64,000 bases of DNA from Ancylostoma caninum. Lineage: Eukaryota; Nematoda; Chromadorea; Rhabditida; Ancylostomatidae. Location: contig JBAJFG010000384.1 in the NCBI GenBank assembly GCA_037903475.1, forward strand, positions 2,177,001 to 2,241,000, in the 5' to 3' direction. The notes under the pieces are model-generated. The model saw only the letters and a program-made list of their open reading frames with translations. It was not told the origin of the DNA and ran no database searches. Made by a program: the position numbers and the translations under genes. This document shows, piece after piece, positions 39,301 through 54,300 of the stretch. How positions within the stretch are numbered: the stretch's first letter is position 1; every line of letters starts with the position of its first letter.

Positions 39301-42300
39301 GAATTAGGAGCTTTATGGTCCTAGCATACGTCATCACATCACACCTCACCCGAGTGCAAAAAACTCACACAAGCCTGAACTTTACTTGAAAGGAGAATAC
39401 GTTCTCTTCGTTCTTTCTGGATTACGGAATGCTTTAGCAGAAACTGCTGCTGTTAGGATGTACAGGCACAGACGCGTTGAATGCTGCTTATCTCAAGAAA
39501 ATGTGCGAGAAAGGCATCCAAGGCGATCTAAACAGTAGCTTGTTGTGCAACATCTTGCTCATCCCTATGTTGAGAGAGACCACTTCAACACAATCGGAGC
39601 TGAGCTCTAACATGGTTCTTCAGCAACAGAATGCTTCAAACTTGGCCCATCCGGCAGTGGCTAGCGTAGACAATGGAAGGGGGAAGGGGAACACATGATG
39701 GAAAACTGGAGTCTCCTCAAATTTATGGGGCCCGAACAAAGATAATTTAAAAAACGAACTCATCAGAAAAAAATTAATTTTTGATCTGAGAAATAATTTC
39801 AGGAAATACAGCCGAGGTCAAGAAATGAATGGTAGAAAGGAATAGGTAAAGAATTAAGCAAACGCTGAATCTCTATCAATTTCTTGATTTTTTCTGACCA
39901 AATTTTTGACTGGCAGTGCAAACCAGTAAAGATGAATCAAAACAGTTGCAGCAAGCCCGAACATTGAAGGAAAATTTTCCTAACCTATGGGAAGAACTAC
40001 CGTTTGCATCTTTCACATGAATGATACCACAACTGCCGTTTACATGTGACACGACTAGTTTTGGGAACGAAAATTTCCACTCATGTTGAACTAGAAAACT
40101 GCGAGAGCTGGGTTTTGCCTCGCCACGTTACACGTACTTGCAAAATTTTTTTTCCGAAATTCGGTCATTTATAACCTCGGCGTTGAATCTTGGATAAGAT
40201 AACCTTCAATCCTGGATATCATAGCAGCTAATTGAGTATGCTGCAGCGTACGCACCTGGGTATGTTCAAACGGCATGTGCCTGACGTTGTTCACACTCGT
40301 CTTTGATATTGTAAGCGAGCGAATGCTACTGCCCATGAACGCATATTTGTCGAGTACGTTGATTTGAGACGAAGCGATCAGCATCTCCTCCACGTGAGCT
40401 CCCATGAACGCTTGTGGGAGTATGTGGCCCACTCGTCCGCCGACGACTTCGATGCTCCTGATGCGTGCTTCGGCGAGCAGTTGATCCTCCATCGTCTTCA
40501 CTTCTGTGTTAATGATGTGAATTCGATCCAGAAGGGCTCCTGCAGCAGCGAAACGAGTCATCTTGCCGATAACGCAGCTGGTCAGGTTCAGAATATGAGC
40601 AGAGATGTTGCTGAAGGCGTAAGAGTCGACGGCTTCCAAAGCGGTGTTGACGAATTTCAGGATTAGGTCGTTGCGCAAGTAATTCACAGAAGGGCTTCGC
40701 CACGACCGGACGCTGCGAATTGTCGAGTTGAAAAACGTGACCTGAAGTTAAGTACTCCTAGGGCAAGTGTTTAGAATATTTTCAGCTTCAACGACACATA
40801 CCTCTCCAAAGTGCGCAAGCACGTCGGGCACCAGCACATTCATAGACACGTTATGGAAAGAGAGTGAATTCAGCCGCTTAGCCGTAGACTTCGCCTTCTG
40901 CGATGACGGCGATTCGTGGTCACCGTCGCGGATTTCACAGCTGAGTGTGGAATCACGAATGGTGGCGAAGCGAACGTCCGACCCGAGAAAGAAGGCGACG
41001 TCGAGTTGCCCGCTCAGTCCCTCTATAAGCATTTCTTCTATAGATGAGGAGGCGAACAGGGAGCGGCCGCTGCTGCTGATTCGCACCTCTCCGCCCATGA
41101 ACAGGTGGCCTATGCTGTACATCTTGCCTGAAATTACCAGGACTAGTGTTGAGCAAAATTTGCCAAAGGGAGCAGAAATTAAGAATTTTGAAGACTTCAA
41201 AACTCTTCCACATGCGAAAGTCGCTGGATGTTATTTGTTCTCGTAAAATTCAGATTCTCATTACGAAAATATCATTTTCATTATAAAAGGATAAGATTTC
41301 ATCATAGTATGCTTGAAGGAAAGAGGGTGCTAATGCCGAGAGGAACTAGAGGTTTTCCTCACTAGCCAGAACGTTCGCACAACAATGTTGGGCAATGCTG
41401 ATATCTTTGATGAGGGTCTGAAAATAAGATAACATTCAATAGCGATTTTCACTGCCGCTGAATTCAACAAATGCTCCCTCAAAACTCCACAGAGTTCTTT
41501 CTTTTTTCGACTCTTTTTTGTATTTACATTAAGACAGCTTCCCATTATTGTTTGAAACACCTCCTTAATCTCTTGGCATCACGTCCACGTGGCGTTCTCC
41601 CTCTATTTTTTTCTCAACCAGGTTTTTGGGTGGAATTCTGGAAAAAGGCGATGTTATGGAAACGTCAGGCAATAGTTTTAGCAAAAAAAAAACTCGATTG
41701 GAAGAAGGACCTAAGGCTTCATTTGAACCTCATTGCTGCCTCTCCCTTGTTTATTCTCCGCGACTACTCTCAGCTGGCCCACCAGTGCCTGCATTCATGA
41801 ACATTTCCAGGAGGGTTGTGATCTACCCGCTCCTCAAAATTGGACCTATTTTTCAGAGACAAAATGGATTAACTTTATAAAAAATCTCCATTCAAGTGAA
41901 ATTCATAGGTGATGATATTAATATTGATGATATTGAAATTGTGGTGAAGATATCGAGATGTAACATATTTTGCTGGAGAAACTCGTCAATTCAGGACTTT
42001 TGGAAAGCTTAGAAACTTCGTGGGATCTTTCATGAATGCGGACAAAGCTACGAATATTTTACTACTCCGCTTGTTGTCTGTCGAACGATTGTATTTGCTA
42101 TCACTCAAAGAAAAGAAGGTTTCCGAATACACCTAACAATAATGGGCCTGCGATTGGGATCTCTCAATCAATTTCGACACAAATCTTGTGTTCTGCATAT
42201 ATGTAGGTAAAGAGTGTGAAGCCCCTTATGAGTTAACTGGTAAAGTCCGATGTAGGTGTGATTGTAGATGCCAATCTGAATTTCACTGGACAAAAGGACA

Positions 42301-45300
42301 ATGTCATCAGTAAAGCGTATTATTCTCTGTTCCTGCTGATGTGTTGTACGCATACCAGAAGTGCTGGTATATTATTACGGTTGTACAAGTCTTTCGTCTT
42401 GCCACATCTTGAGTATGCATCACCAGCCTGAATCCTTTCAAAAGGAAACATATTTTCAGGCTCGAAAATGTACAGCGAACTTTTACTAATTAGAAGAGCT
42501 TACCCTCGCTGTGATTTACCCAGCTATAGTGATCGGCTAAGTAAATTTGGTTTCAAAAGCCCGATGTACAGATGTGCTATGCCAGACTTTATCTTCTGTT
42601 CTCGAGTGTTGAAAAAGAAAACGAAATTCATCCCCAATAAATATTGGTTGTTCAGAACTACTCACGCTAGACAGGGTTGCTTTTGTCTACATTATCCTAG
42701 GATTGGAAACAGATACTATGTGCACATGTTCAACAACACTTTTTGTAAAGTGGCGAGATGGTTACAATCTCTTCTTCGAAAATTAGTTCAGTCCCAAACC
42801 ACGAAACAGTTCAAGGCGAGAATACGAAATACGAACTTGTCTCAATTACTGGACATGGATACATAGATTTGCTGTTGTAACTGCTTATCACTGCAGTTTG
42901 TCATCATCATCAATCGTTAATCCACGGAACTCTCACCTGGAATCCTACGTCTCTCCTGAACATAGAGTCTTCTTGCTTAGATTTGCTGGTATTACTCCAT
43001 TCACTCGTTTCTATTTCAGCGTCGCGACTCCATCACTCAGTCTCATTGCTTGTACTGCCACCGTACAATTATAGCATATCTGGCTAACCAACCAAAGCCG
43101 CCCCATCGCTACCAATACCTGTTTATGTTTTAGACCAGTCTGGCCGTCCGGCTAAAGCCGGACTTCCAGACTTCTGTTAGTGCTCGCTTCGCTCGCATAC
43201 TGCACGTTGAAAGCGAACACGAAAGTGTAAATGGATTGATTAAATCTGCTCTATCGCTCTCCTGAGAAACCCTTGATCCCGTAGGGGGTAGTTCCCCTCA
43301 TAATGGAGATATGCTTTTCCATATGAGCGAATTTAGTGGCCGTGAAGAAATGAGTGCAACCAATTCAGTGCAAATCTTGAAATGATTTAGGCTCAACTGT
43401 TTCTTGTGGTAATTCAAGTGATAAGGGTCCACCGGTGTATATAAACGGAAAGGAAGGAGTGGTTCATCCAGACACAAACGGAATGGGAAGAGAATACGGA
43501 TACGAAAGGAAACAATGTACATCTAGGTGATTTAGGTAGGACTCCAGGCGTTTCCCCACTTTTGGACGCCGGCGCACCCTTATCACTCCATTGGACCCGA
43601 CTCCAGGCGTTTCCCCACTTTTGGACGCCGGCTCACCCTTATCACTCCGTTGGACCCGACTCCAGGCGTTTCCCCACTTTTGGACGCCGATGCACCCTTA
43701 TCACACCGTTGGACCCGACTCCAGGCGTTTCCCCACTTTTGGACGCCGGCGCACCCTTATCACTCCGTTGGACCCGACTCTGCGCGTCCCCGCTTTTGGA
43801 CGCCGATGCACCCTTATCACTCCGTTGGACCCGATTCCAGGCATTTTCACGCTTTTGGACGCCGACCCATCCTTATCACGTCGTTGGACCCGACTCCAGG
43901 CATTTCCCAGCTTTTGGACGCCGACCCATCCTTATCACGTCGTTGGACCCGACTCCAGGCATTTTCACGCTTTTGGACGCTGGCGCACCCTTATCACGTC
44001 GTTGGACCCAACTCTACGCGTTTCCCCGCTTTTGGATGCTGGCGCACCCTTATCACTCCGTTGGACCCGATTCCATTCATTTTCCCGCTTTTGGATGCTG
44101 GCGCACCCTTATCACTCCGTTGGACCCGATTCCAGGCATTTCCCCGCTTTTGGACGCCGGCGCACCCTTATCACTCCGTTGGACCCGATTCCATTCATTT
44201 TCCCGCTTTTGGATGCTGGCGCACCCTTATCACTCCGTTGGACCCGACCCCAGGCGTTTCCCCACTTTTCTATGCTGGGCGCACCCTTATCACTCCGTTG
44301 GACCCGACCCCAGGCGTTTCCCCACTTTTGGACGCCGGCGCACCCTTATCACTCCGTTGGACCCGACCCCAGGCGTTTCCCCACTTTTGGACGCCGGCGC
44401 ACCCTTATCACTCCGTTGGACCCGACCCCAGGCGTTTCCCCACTTTTGGACGCCGGCGCACCCTTATCACTCCGTTGGACCCGACCCCAGGCGTTTCCCC
44501 ACTTTTGGACGCCGGCGCACCCTTATCACACCGTTGGACCCGACTTCCAGGCGTTTCCCCACTTTTGGACGCCGGCGCACCCTTATCACTCCGTTGGACC
44601 CGACCCCAGGCGTTTCCCCACTTTTGGACGCCGGCGCACCCTTATCACTCCGTTGGACCCGACTCCAAGCGTTTCCCCACTTTTGGACGCCGGCGCACCC
44701 TTATCACTCCGTTGGACCCGACTCCAGGCCTTTCCCCACTTTTGGACGCCGACGCACTCGTACAGCAACAGTGGACCCGGTGTAGAACATTTTCTTCACT
44801 CTAGGCCACGCCCTCGAATTTCGTTTCACACACACTGACACACAAACACGCACATACACACGTGACAGACTAAGCCCTTTATTATAAGTCATGATTCTGT
44901 TTTTAGTTTTGAATTAGAGCAATTTCCTCTGTTTTTGAGCTAATTTATCAAGCTGATTGCCGGTTACACCGTTTAGATCGTTTAGATCGAACTCAGAAGT
45001 GCTGGCTACCCAACATGTTTGTTCCGCAGGGAATAGCAACCACCATACCTGCGTGATTAAGCCCCAACATGTTCTGAAGGCACATTACTGGGTGACACGT
45101 GGCTGGCTGGTGAGGGTATATCTAGCAATTCTGTGTCCTTCTACACAGCCGTTCACCCTATATCGTTGTTTGTAGCATGGGCAGATGGGCTTACTGAGGA
45201 AAGTGTATAGAGTCTCGTTCTTAGCTCGTTCGGAAATTGTAATCCCTATCATAATGATGGGAAGCTGCCGACAAGAGCCATTCCAATTGTATATTTTAGC

Positions 45301-48300
45301 TAACATTCAGTTTCTTCTTTCTTTTTTCGGAGCACCAGAAATGGCTGGTGTATTGAACAAATAAATAAATAAATAAGTTAAATCACACCTGGTTATATGG
45401 ACTCATAGACTATTATAAGAGAATTCGCTTGGACTGTGATCGGAAGAATTAAGCGTTAAATTTTGTATTGGTTTCGCCGTTTCTGAAGGCATTCTTTGCT
45501 GTTAACTCTTGCAAGAGATCGTCTCGTAGTGACTTCAGAATTGGATGGCTGAGATGTGCACTCACCGAAAGCCCTCTGCTCCACATGCTTCAGCGTAACG
45601 TCCCTAAAGTACAGGTAGTTGACGTTCGTCAGATGGAAGAAGGCGTTCGTGGACAGCTTTTCGACTGTGGAGTTGCGGAACCACACATGCTCCATGTGCG
45701 AGAGGCCGGTGAAGGCATTTGGCAGTAGAACAGGTAGCGTGCACTGAATAGTGTTATTTTCTGGTTATTCCATTAAAATACCCTCAATACGTAAAATAGT
45801 TCGAATCTCTTCTCTTGATCGCGAGGGAAAGCGATGTAGCATATTGATTCCATTTTGACTTTCTTTTTCTAGTCCATGCTTGTTTATCTTCCTGCCATGA
45901 TCAGCCCCCCTCCCGTGGCAGATCTTATGGTGTAAAAAGTAACTGGATAAATAAAGAGGCGTTTGATTGGCCAGAATCCTCATAACAAAGAAAAAACGTC
46001 GATGTCCAAATGGAAAGCTCGGATATGAATTTGAAGAAGAGATATACTGTACTGCAAAAGGGCGATTACGAATATTATTGGTCTTAAACTGAACAATTTT
46101 TATACTGTTTCAAATGCCATTGCTTGGAGAAGCATGGACAAACGTTTGCTACGTTAACTAAGTGTATCTTTGCAAGAATTTTTTCACATATAGGGACGGC
46201 ACAGAGTTTGCCAAATAAGCTAAAACAATGTGTTATTCAATAAATCTCAAGAATTTAACGTCGTTCTTTACTGATACATATCTACTACTAACCAGAAAAT
46301 AGCACTATTCATTGCACGCTACTTTTCCGTCAGCTGTAGATAATGGTAGTCTCTTTGTTTCCGCACTTGTCTTCCTTTTTTCTGGGATGTTATTTCTTTA
46401 AATGTGCTTTATCATGTGCTCTGCACCTGCGTTGAACAAATAAATAAAATTAGTGACAGATGTGTTCAACAGTGTGGACTCCAGAAGAAGCTGTGAGTCA
46501 TCGTTACAATGGTAATCTGGCTGGGTTCCAGTTTGGTAACCATTATTGCAGTTCTGCCCAGAATCGTATAGAATCCACTGCGATTTCGCGCTTCTCGCTC
46601 CCCGTGTTTCTCTTTTTAAGATCTCAGGCGGGTCACTTGTTCACCAGCGTTATTTTCCACCTATTCCATCTTGCATTCTATTTTTTTTTCTCATCATGAG
46701 CTAAGCGCTACGCAATTATTATAGCCTTTTCATCACCGTTGTTACACCACAAATTAAAGGCAGCACCTACCGAAAATTTCGTCGCCGAATTTTCAACCTA
46801 ATCTCAGATTTTAGACTGTGGGGAGCACATGCAGAGTGTTTAATTTTGTTGAAACTCATGGAAAAACAGTTTTCAGACCCTTCGGTTTGGCTATATTAGA
46901 ACAGGGTGGTCAAGTTCCACGGATGGGGTCGAATAAGAAAGTTGATAACGCTGCCATTATTTTCACCTTTTCTTGACGCAGTTAGGTAATTGAATGGTAA
47001 GGCAGTTTTCTTAAAACAGTAAAGGTATAAGCAGAAGGAGAATAGAATGTTCATTATAAAGGCATATTGCAAAAGAAAAATGAAATCTAATGATGAAGTT
47101 TGAAAATGTAAATAAATAAATAAAGGAGAGGAATAATGAGCGGAAAGGAAGTAAATAGAAAATCATAGCAATGGAATCTTGGTCGAAACGAGGGGCGAAA
47201 AGGCTAACACGGAAGAGTGCCACTTGAAATCATCGCCCAATCAGCTGACAGGTGCTGTTTTTCGCGCACTATTGAAGACTTCGGAGCGCAATGCTAGCAT
47301 GGCAGTTCGTAAAATCTACTGCCTAGTAATCCAACTGATCCAGGTATTACCTGTTTTACTGTTATTACTCCTGATAGAAAAAGTTTTAGCTGGTACCGTT
47401 ATTGCAAAATTGACCCCACTGTCGATTGGATCACGATTGGATCAAGAGCTAAGAAGCGAAAATTTCCGTGGGTGCTGCCTTCAAGGCGAGAAGATGAGCT
47501 CTGCTCGAACTAGCCGAATTGCCAACCAGTTTCCTTATCGAGTCACTGACACCTTAGGAATGTTCGAGACAAGACGATTCCAATACAAAACACGAGGACA
47601 ATAGCTTCTATGACTCTATGTGCGAATTTTCTCTTCAACTGGTTGAGTCAATCCAAGTCCTCATATACCGGTAACGAGCACGAGATTTCATGCAAGCGAT
47701 GGAAAATGGGAGGGTCGAGTGCTCAATCGAACTTCTGCGTATACTCAGACGCTTATCTGGTTCAAGGATCCATATACCGGACACTTGTCTTAGGTGTTCT
47801 ACGCTACTTACAAGCGCGGAAGATATCGGCCATAGACCTTCGTAGTGGTGCCAACTCAGGCAAAAACCGACGAACAACAAATGAAACAGCGCCATTCTTA
47901 TTTGTCGGAGCTTAAAGGCAGCACCCACGATAACCTTCATGTCCACAATTTCGAATGTTTTGGAGTCTGGTTGATAGTTCCAGTAATTCTACGCAAGTTG
48001 CACCGCCCAAGGCATCAGCGTTCCCAAGATTTAACTAGTTAGACTTGGTATCCGGGTATCCGCGGGGCGAGATGTGGCGCGATCCGGATCAGCTGATTTC
48101 TGCCGCAGTCACTCAGCTTTCCTAAGACAACGTTTGCTTTCCATGCTCATTTCCAGAGGTTTTACATTAAGATGGTCTGATTCCCCCATTTACGTTCTTT
48201 CAGTTGTTGTTAGACCGTACGATCGCTTCTTTTTTCTCAGAACTTTCAAATTTTCAATTATGATATAAATTTCTGTTCGTTAGATCTTTACAGTTAATCA

Positions 48301-51300
48301 TAAGTTTTGTTTCTTTTCTTGAGGTATGTCTCTGTGGTGAACATCATAGTTCCTTTTTTTGGTGCTTTTTCTCCTCCAAGAAGGCTGAAAAATTAGTCAA
48401 TTATCTAGTTGCGCCAAGAAATTCGTTGACAATAAAAGCAGCGTCATCGCCTTCCTTGATCTACTCCACCAGCGTAACTCGGCCGAATTGCTATAATGCA
48501 GCAAATTGGTAGAATCCAAAACCATTTTAACATGAGTTCTAACAAAATTGACGGCATTATTCATGCTCCACATAGTCAGAAACCCAAGATTTCTCTAAAA
48601 CCTGAGTGACAAAGTTTTTTCGTGGGTGCTGCCTTTAAATTCAAGAATTTTTGCTGGTCTTTTTCGAAGGTCCCGGCTGCGCAGGCAAGCAAACTGATCC
48701 TGGCAGATCAGCGATGTTCCTATTATACATAGTTTTGCCGTTGCGACTGCGAGGCGAACAAACCGCGTTTCAATTTTCGCCGCTTTGGGATGGCGCGAAA
48801 ACTGTGAACGTTTAGAGAGGCGCTCAAATTTTGACGCGCCTCAAACATGAATAACTTTTACGTCCGCCATTGAGCCAAGAACAGTTCACTAATCGTCAGT
48901 TTCGACTTTAATTTAGAGATCCAACAGAGAATAAAACAGCTTTTCGGCACCAAAGAAGTCCAACGCAATTCGCATCCAACACGGAACCACGAAAATTCCC
49001 TAGTTTTCATCCATTCATTCATTTATTACGTTTTCTAAGGAGAATGTGTGTGAGTTGAAAGAACGAAGAGACACATCTTACACAAATAGATGATTCTCGA
49101 GTAGTTTCGAGACATACTACGTTAAAGATGGTGTAATTATGACTCCCTGGTTGGTTTTAAGCATTCCGCCACAGCCCTAACAGGGAAACAATTGTATCAA
49201 GCATAGTTTTGGTTTTTAGTTCTTTTTTCCTTAGTTTGGCGCATTCGGATGCTCAAAGAGGCAATGCTGACACATAATCGTCTCTTTCAGAGAGCAGAAA
49301 ATCCAGCCTTCCAGAACTCCACTCTTCCCGCCCCGCGTGACTTACTTCTCCTCGGAAGAGCATCGTCAAGCCACTATTTTGGTAGTTATATTCGCCGATC
49401 ACAAGATCAGTTTCGAAGAAATACCGCATGACTCGGCAGAGCTGTGCTTCTTGAACTATGGAGCTCAAAAATGGTAATTGCTTTGAAGTTTCCGATTTTT
49501 TTAAACTTTAAAACGATACGCCTAGCGTCACTTGTCAATATCTGGTAAGGTCGTGAGGACGGAGAGTTTTGTGGGACAGTCATTGTCTCCCCTCAGAACT
49601 AATCTTTATCAGAATATTTCAGGATAGAGTGATCGCAGTGGTATACATAATTTTTTACAAAACTGCTTGAAAAAACTATTTTCTCTTCTCTTTCTTGTGG
49701 AATATTTGGTGTGTCCCCCAAGACATGTATCACAAGGCAGGGCCATGTGCCTTGTGACAGATGTGTTGGTCGAGAACACCAGAACTTGGATGCCAACTGA
49801 GACAGCCATGCGATGGATGTCTCAGTTGGCATCCAAGTTCTCCGCAAAAGAATGCGCTCAAACATGAGTTTTGCTGCGCTTTCGCAGAGATTATTGTATA
49901 TCATTGCCATCAGCGTCTTCTATAAGTTCGCTTTTTTACAAAAAAAAAGAGTTCAAAGTTGTCCTTAGATGAAACCAGTGTTTCTAACACGGAGATAACA
50001 CCCACGATTAGGTTAACTTCTTTCCTAGACTATTTCCATTCAATCAGCGCTGACCACTGGACACCTCATAAAGTACCCGGACTGAAACAGCAAAGAACGA
50101 CGAGGTGCGATTGTTCGCGTTGTTCTTTGTTGACTGTGGTGCTCAAAATCGTGTTTAAACAAATGGATCCGAATACGTTGCCTCCCTGGTCGCAGGGATT
50201 CCCCATTTGTCACCGACCGGTCTCTGCCGAACTCTGCTCCCCATTCGTTTAATGCACACCTTCTTACGTGAAGTGGGTTCCATAGCGCATTCGCAAATGC
50301 ACAGGCTGAATTACTCAGCAGTAACGCTGCACAACCTCGACAGGTTCTCGTTTAATCAAGGTGCCAACATAAGGTGACTAACTGCGACAGCTTGGAAATT
50401 TGAGTACTTTATAACCCGATAACCCGTCACAATGGTAGTTTTTCTCTCAGCTCACCTTATCTATGACTAATTGCTTGGGCGACTGCAGTATGTTACGGAA
50501 AGCAAACGGCTCGAACGTCAGCCGGTCTGAAGAGGTCTGGATTTCTGGACTGTAGCTGTGGGAATGTTCCACTTCTCACTTATTCCGATGAACGACAGGC
50601 GTTCTGAGAGGACGACACCCGCAAAGCTGTTGTTCGTCACGAAGACCGTGGCGCACGAGTGGATCGTCAGCGAGCCGATGTAGGCCCCGCCCAAGGACGA
50701 GATCACCAGTTTCGAGAACGGCGTCGAGTCACATCTGGAAAAGCCATATTTGACCTCATTTAGCAGCTTTCGCTTAGTTTTGCTCTGCCCACTCGAATTT
50801 TCGGATCTGGAACTCCTCTGGATTTCCGTGGTCTGAGGGGTTCAGGACAAACACATCACCAATGGATAAGAGTCCTGAACCCCTCAGAACAAAAAAGGCA
50901 CTGTTCGGTTAGTTCAGTTCCGAAAGTTCGAGGGAAGAAATTTCGCTCAGACTGCTTGAAGGTGCTAAGATGCTAACTGAGATGCTGAACACGAATATCG
51001 TATCCGTTTTGTACAGTAACTTCGTTTTTGCAAGGTTATAGTAGGTACACTGTAGATGCACGAATTCTGAAGGGAAATTTTTATTTCGAAATTCTAGGAC
51101 AGAACTAGCCGGATAGTGCCCGAGAAATCATCGAAATCAGGATGTTGCTTTCACTGCGTTCGAATATGCGGTGGGGACGTTTTTCGGTCCCCTACCGGCG
51201 CGCCTGTCTAGAGGTGAACGACTTACGTAAGCGTCGTATTTCTTGTTGTGACCAGATAAAGCTTCTGCGTTCATGACGGTGACGTGAGCATAATCGCAAG

Positions 51301-54300
51301 TGACTCATCTTTTTATGTATCTTTCCCACAATTGTGATATGCATGGTATGGTTTATTTCACTGCTCGTTCTTTGGGTCTGAGTCGAAATATTCGTGGGAT
51401 GCTGCCCTTATGGTCCCATGGTCCCATGTCAGAAGGAATGCAGTGCCCTTTTTCACCGAGGAAAGACCACCAACGCACACTGAACCCTACGTTGTGTCAC
51501 AGCTACTCGGCACGAACCGGTTTCTCCCCATCTCACCCCATTTCCCGGGCCAAAAAAAAACGCGACGGTTATGCGTGGGAACTGCGTGTTTTGCGAGCGC
51601 CGAGGTGTTCGCGGCACACGCGTCGACCAACTTTTACGGCCTGGTACCACGAGGGCTCTCGCCAGGTTTGGCGTCGACAAGTGGGGGCAAACACGACTCG
51701 GGCGCCGCTCCCCTCTTACCCAAATGGGCTCGGCTCACCGCCCCCACCGCCTCGCGGCAGTTCGCTCGCCCCATGGACTTGATAACCATGCTTCCGCTGA
51801 TGAGTTCGCAGTTCGGCGGCTACGTAGCGCAGTGATCCCGTTTTCACTTCGTCGCTTATCGATTCACTGTTCCTCGGATTCACTGTTGCCCCAGAAGTGG
51901 AACTAAGAATGTTTTCCCGTGCTCTAATACGGACGGAACTGCTGTGACTTGTGCTAGCTGCGTCCTCTGCTTAATCCATAATTCCTGGCGTCCTGGAAAT
52001 TGTGTGTAATTGTCGGTCCTGCACACTGTATTTTGGGCCTAGTCCTCCCAGACGCGCTAACTATAGCCGTCGAGCTATGGTGACGAACTCTTGCTTGTTC
52101 CCTGTCCTTGCATGAATCATTTAAGCCACCGGCTCGTCGACACGCGTGTGCTGAACACGGCTGTCTCTTATTACGGTTGAAGCTCAATATATTCCTAGCA
52201 ACGAAATATCATGAGCAGATATATTCCGAACCAAGCGCGCAAGAAATAGATGCAGCGATAACCATCCCTGATACGATTTTGTATTGTATTGATCAATTTT
52301 TGTTGTGTTGCTCACTTATCTTCTTGTCGCTTATGACTGTAGTCACCACTTGCGATGATTACATAAATATCATAAATATTAGCACCAATCACGCCAAAGC
52401 TAGCCCTAGAAAGCCTTTTTGTAGCCTCGCCAGCGATGCGATTCCGTCGCATCGCGCTGCGTCGAAGCTGCGACGCGATTTGCAAGTCAATGAAAGGGAG
52501 CTTACAGCATCCTACTCTGACCAATTGCGCCCTTGTGGTGTCATGATTTTGCTTCTCCTGGAGATGATGTTTAAAAGTTGGATCAAGCTACTTGTTTGAA
52601 GATCCATAAGGGAGTTGAATTCATCATCCCAAATCATGGTATTTAATTCTGTGCCGTGTGCTCATACGTTGCTTAGAATTTTTAGTTCCCATTAATGTGG
52701 CTGTAATCGGGTCTTTCTATTATGGCCGGCCTGATGAAAGCATCTCCGGTTCTGATTCATTTTCAAGCATCTGATCGCAGCTTTAAAAAGTGAGAAACTG
52801 TTCTCTTCTCAACGCACTTAAATGCCGGCATGTGCTATGTAGACTTTGGAAGCTCTCTACTCAGCCGGTAAGCCAGTGTATCGAAAGCTGCTGTTCCCAG
52901 TCTTTTCTCAGGAAGAACAATCTAGCCTTAGTCTGAAATGGCCAATAATGTGCCAAAGTGAGCTGGAGTACCTTTTAAACCACGTTTGGCTGTTTTTATC
53001 CTACTTCGGAGGCAAAACGGCGTGACGCTACGCATGCGGCTGCTAGGACGCAAAAAAAAACACTACTATATCAATTATTCCTCCGCGCTCCTTTCAGAGT
53101 TCTTGCGGTTTCCAAACAATCCAGTTTTGATAAGGGTACGAGAACATTTGGCACAGTTCCATACTCCTGACACCAAAATCTCAGAAAAAAAGATGTTCGC
53201 CTAACAGTGTGTAGTGCCGAACATCCACTCTAAGCTGACCAAAAGAACTTCTGTGGTAAATGGTTGTCTCCCTAAAACGCAAAAGATAATCTGCAAGGTC
53301 TCGAAATTTGCTTCCAACTTCTTTTTATGATCACACAAATAAAGAGACAGTTTCTGACTTCTCCGACCGTTTCAATGAGAAGCTATAGCTTATTTGCCCT
53401 GCTTAACCAAAATGAGGCGCAAAGATGAACTCCTGAATAAGGATATCCTGATGCTGCTATGAGACCATGGGTTTCTCTTTTTTCCTCTTCCCTTACACAG
53501 CGCTTATGTACGTCAGGGGCATGATAACCCTGGGAATCCATGAAGCTGAAACGACTGCTTCCAGCCGATGTAAATGATAGCCAATTAACCCGGCCACAAC
53601 GGTCCATGGATCCGGACAGATGGCTCGGGAATTGGGGCGATTTGCGCGCCTGGCCATCTGCCGGCGCCGGCGCCATGCCAGTCGCGGCTCGCATTCGGAA
53701 TTCGGTGGAATTCGACTCAGCGACATGCTGCTACATCGTCGTGCGTAATCGGATAGCGCTAACGAATGCAGCGTTCGCCGCTCGTCGTCTCGTCACTGAC
53801 CCGCCACCGCATGCAGTACGCAAACATCGCTGGCGGCTTCCATTTGAGGAGTGGTGCCGCGGCTGCTCGGCAAACTTCGCGGCCTTTTACGCCCTCTCGC
53901 TACCGCGCTTTTCACCATTGCTCCTATCGGCGTTCAGAGTTTTTTTAGTGCTCAATTCGCTCGATACCCCTTGCCTTCGTGAGGCAGCTTCGTTTGATAA
54001 GCTTTTTCCCTGCGGTTATTGTTATCGCCAACTCGACGGGGTTTTCCCGGCGTTTTCCAGGCGCACGATGCGCCCTCCATCGATCCTGTGATAGGTCGCT
54101 CCCCTTGCCGGCAACTGAGCTTTCCCCTATCCATTCTTTTGTTGCACTGAGTTCTTTGAAATTGACCCTAGTTCGCGTCATTTGAGTCAGGCATGTAATT
54201 GACAATAGAGTTCAGATTCTTATTTACCTATCGATTTATTTATCTGTTTATTTACTTGTTCATCAGAATACGTATGATGGTGTACCAAAAAACCAAATGA

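Noticed and set aside
40364..41246. Plus-strand ORFs of 100 and 159 codons
   Set aside because: Antisense shadows of LRR gene exons 6 and 7.
43562..44838. Three overlapping ORFs of 384-415 codons
   Set aside because: Product of the stop-free 59-bp minisatellite; no splice or start context and identical peptides in all frames.
51300..51906. Three plus-frame ORFs of 111-160 codons
   Set aside because: GC-rich, low-complexity composition open in several frames at once; no domain, no phase-matching splice sites.
52060..52110. tRNA-like A-box string on the minus strand
   Set aside because: No B box at a suitable distance and no cloverleaf can be drawn.
53540..54091. 183-codon plus ORF
   Set aside because: GC-rich block with overlapping open frames on both strands and no recognisable motif.
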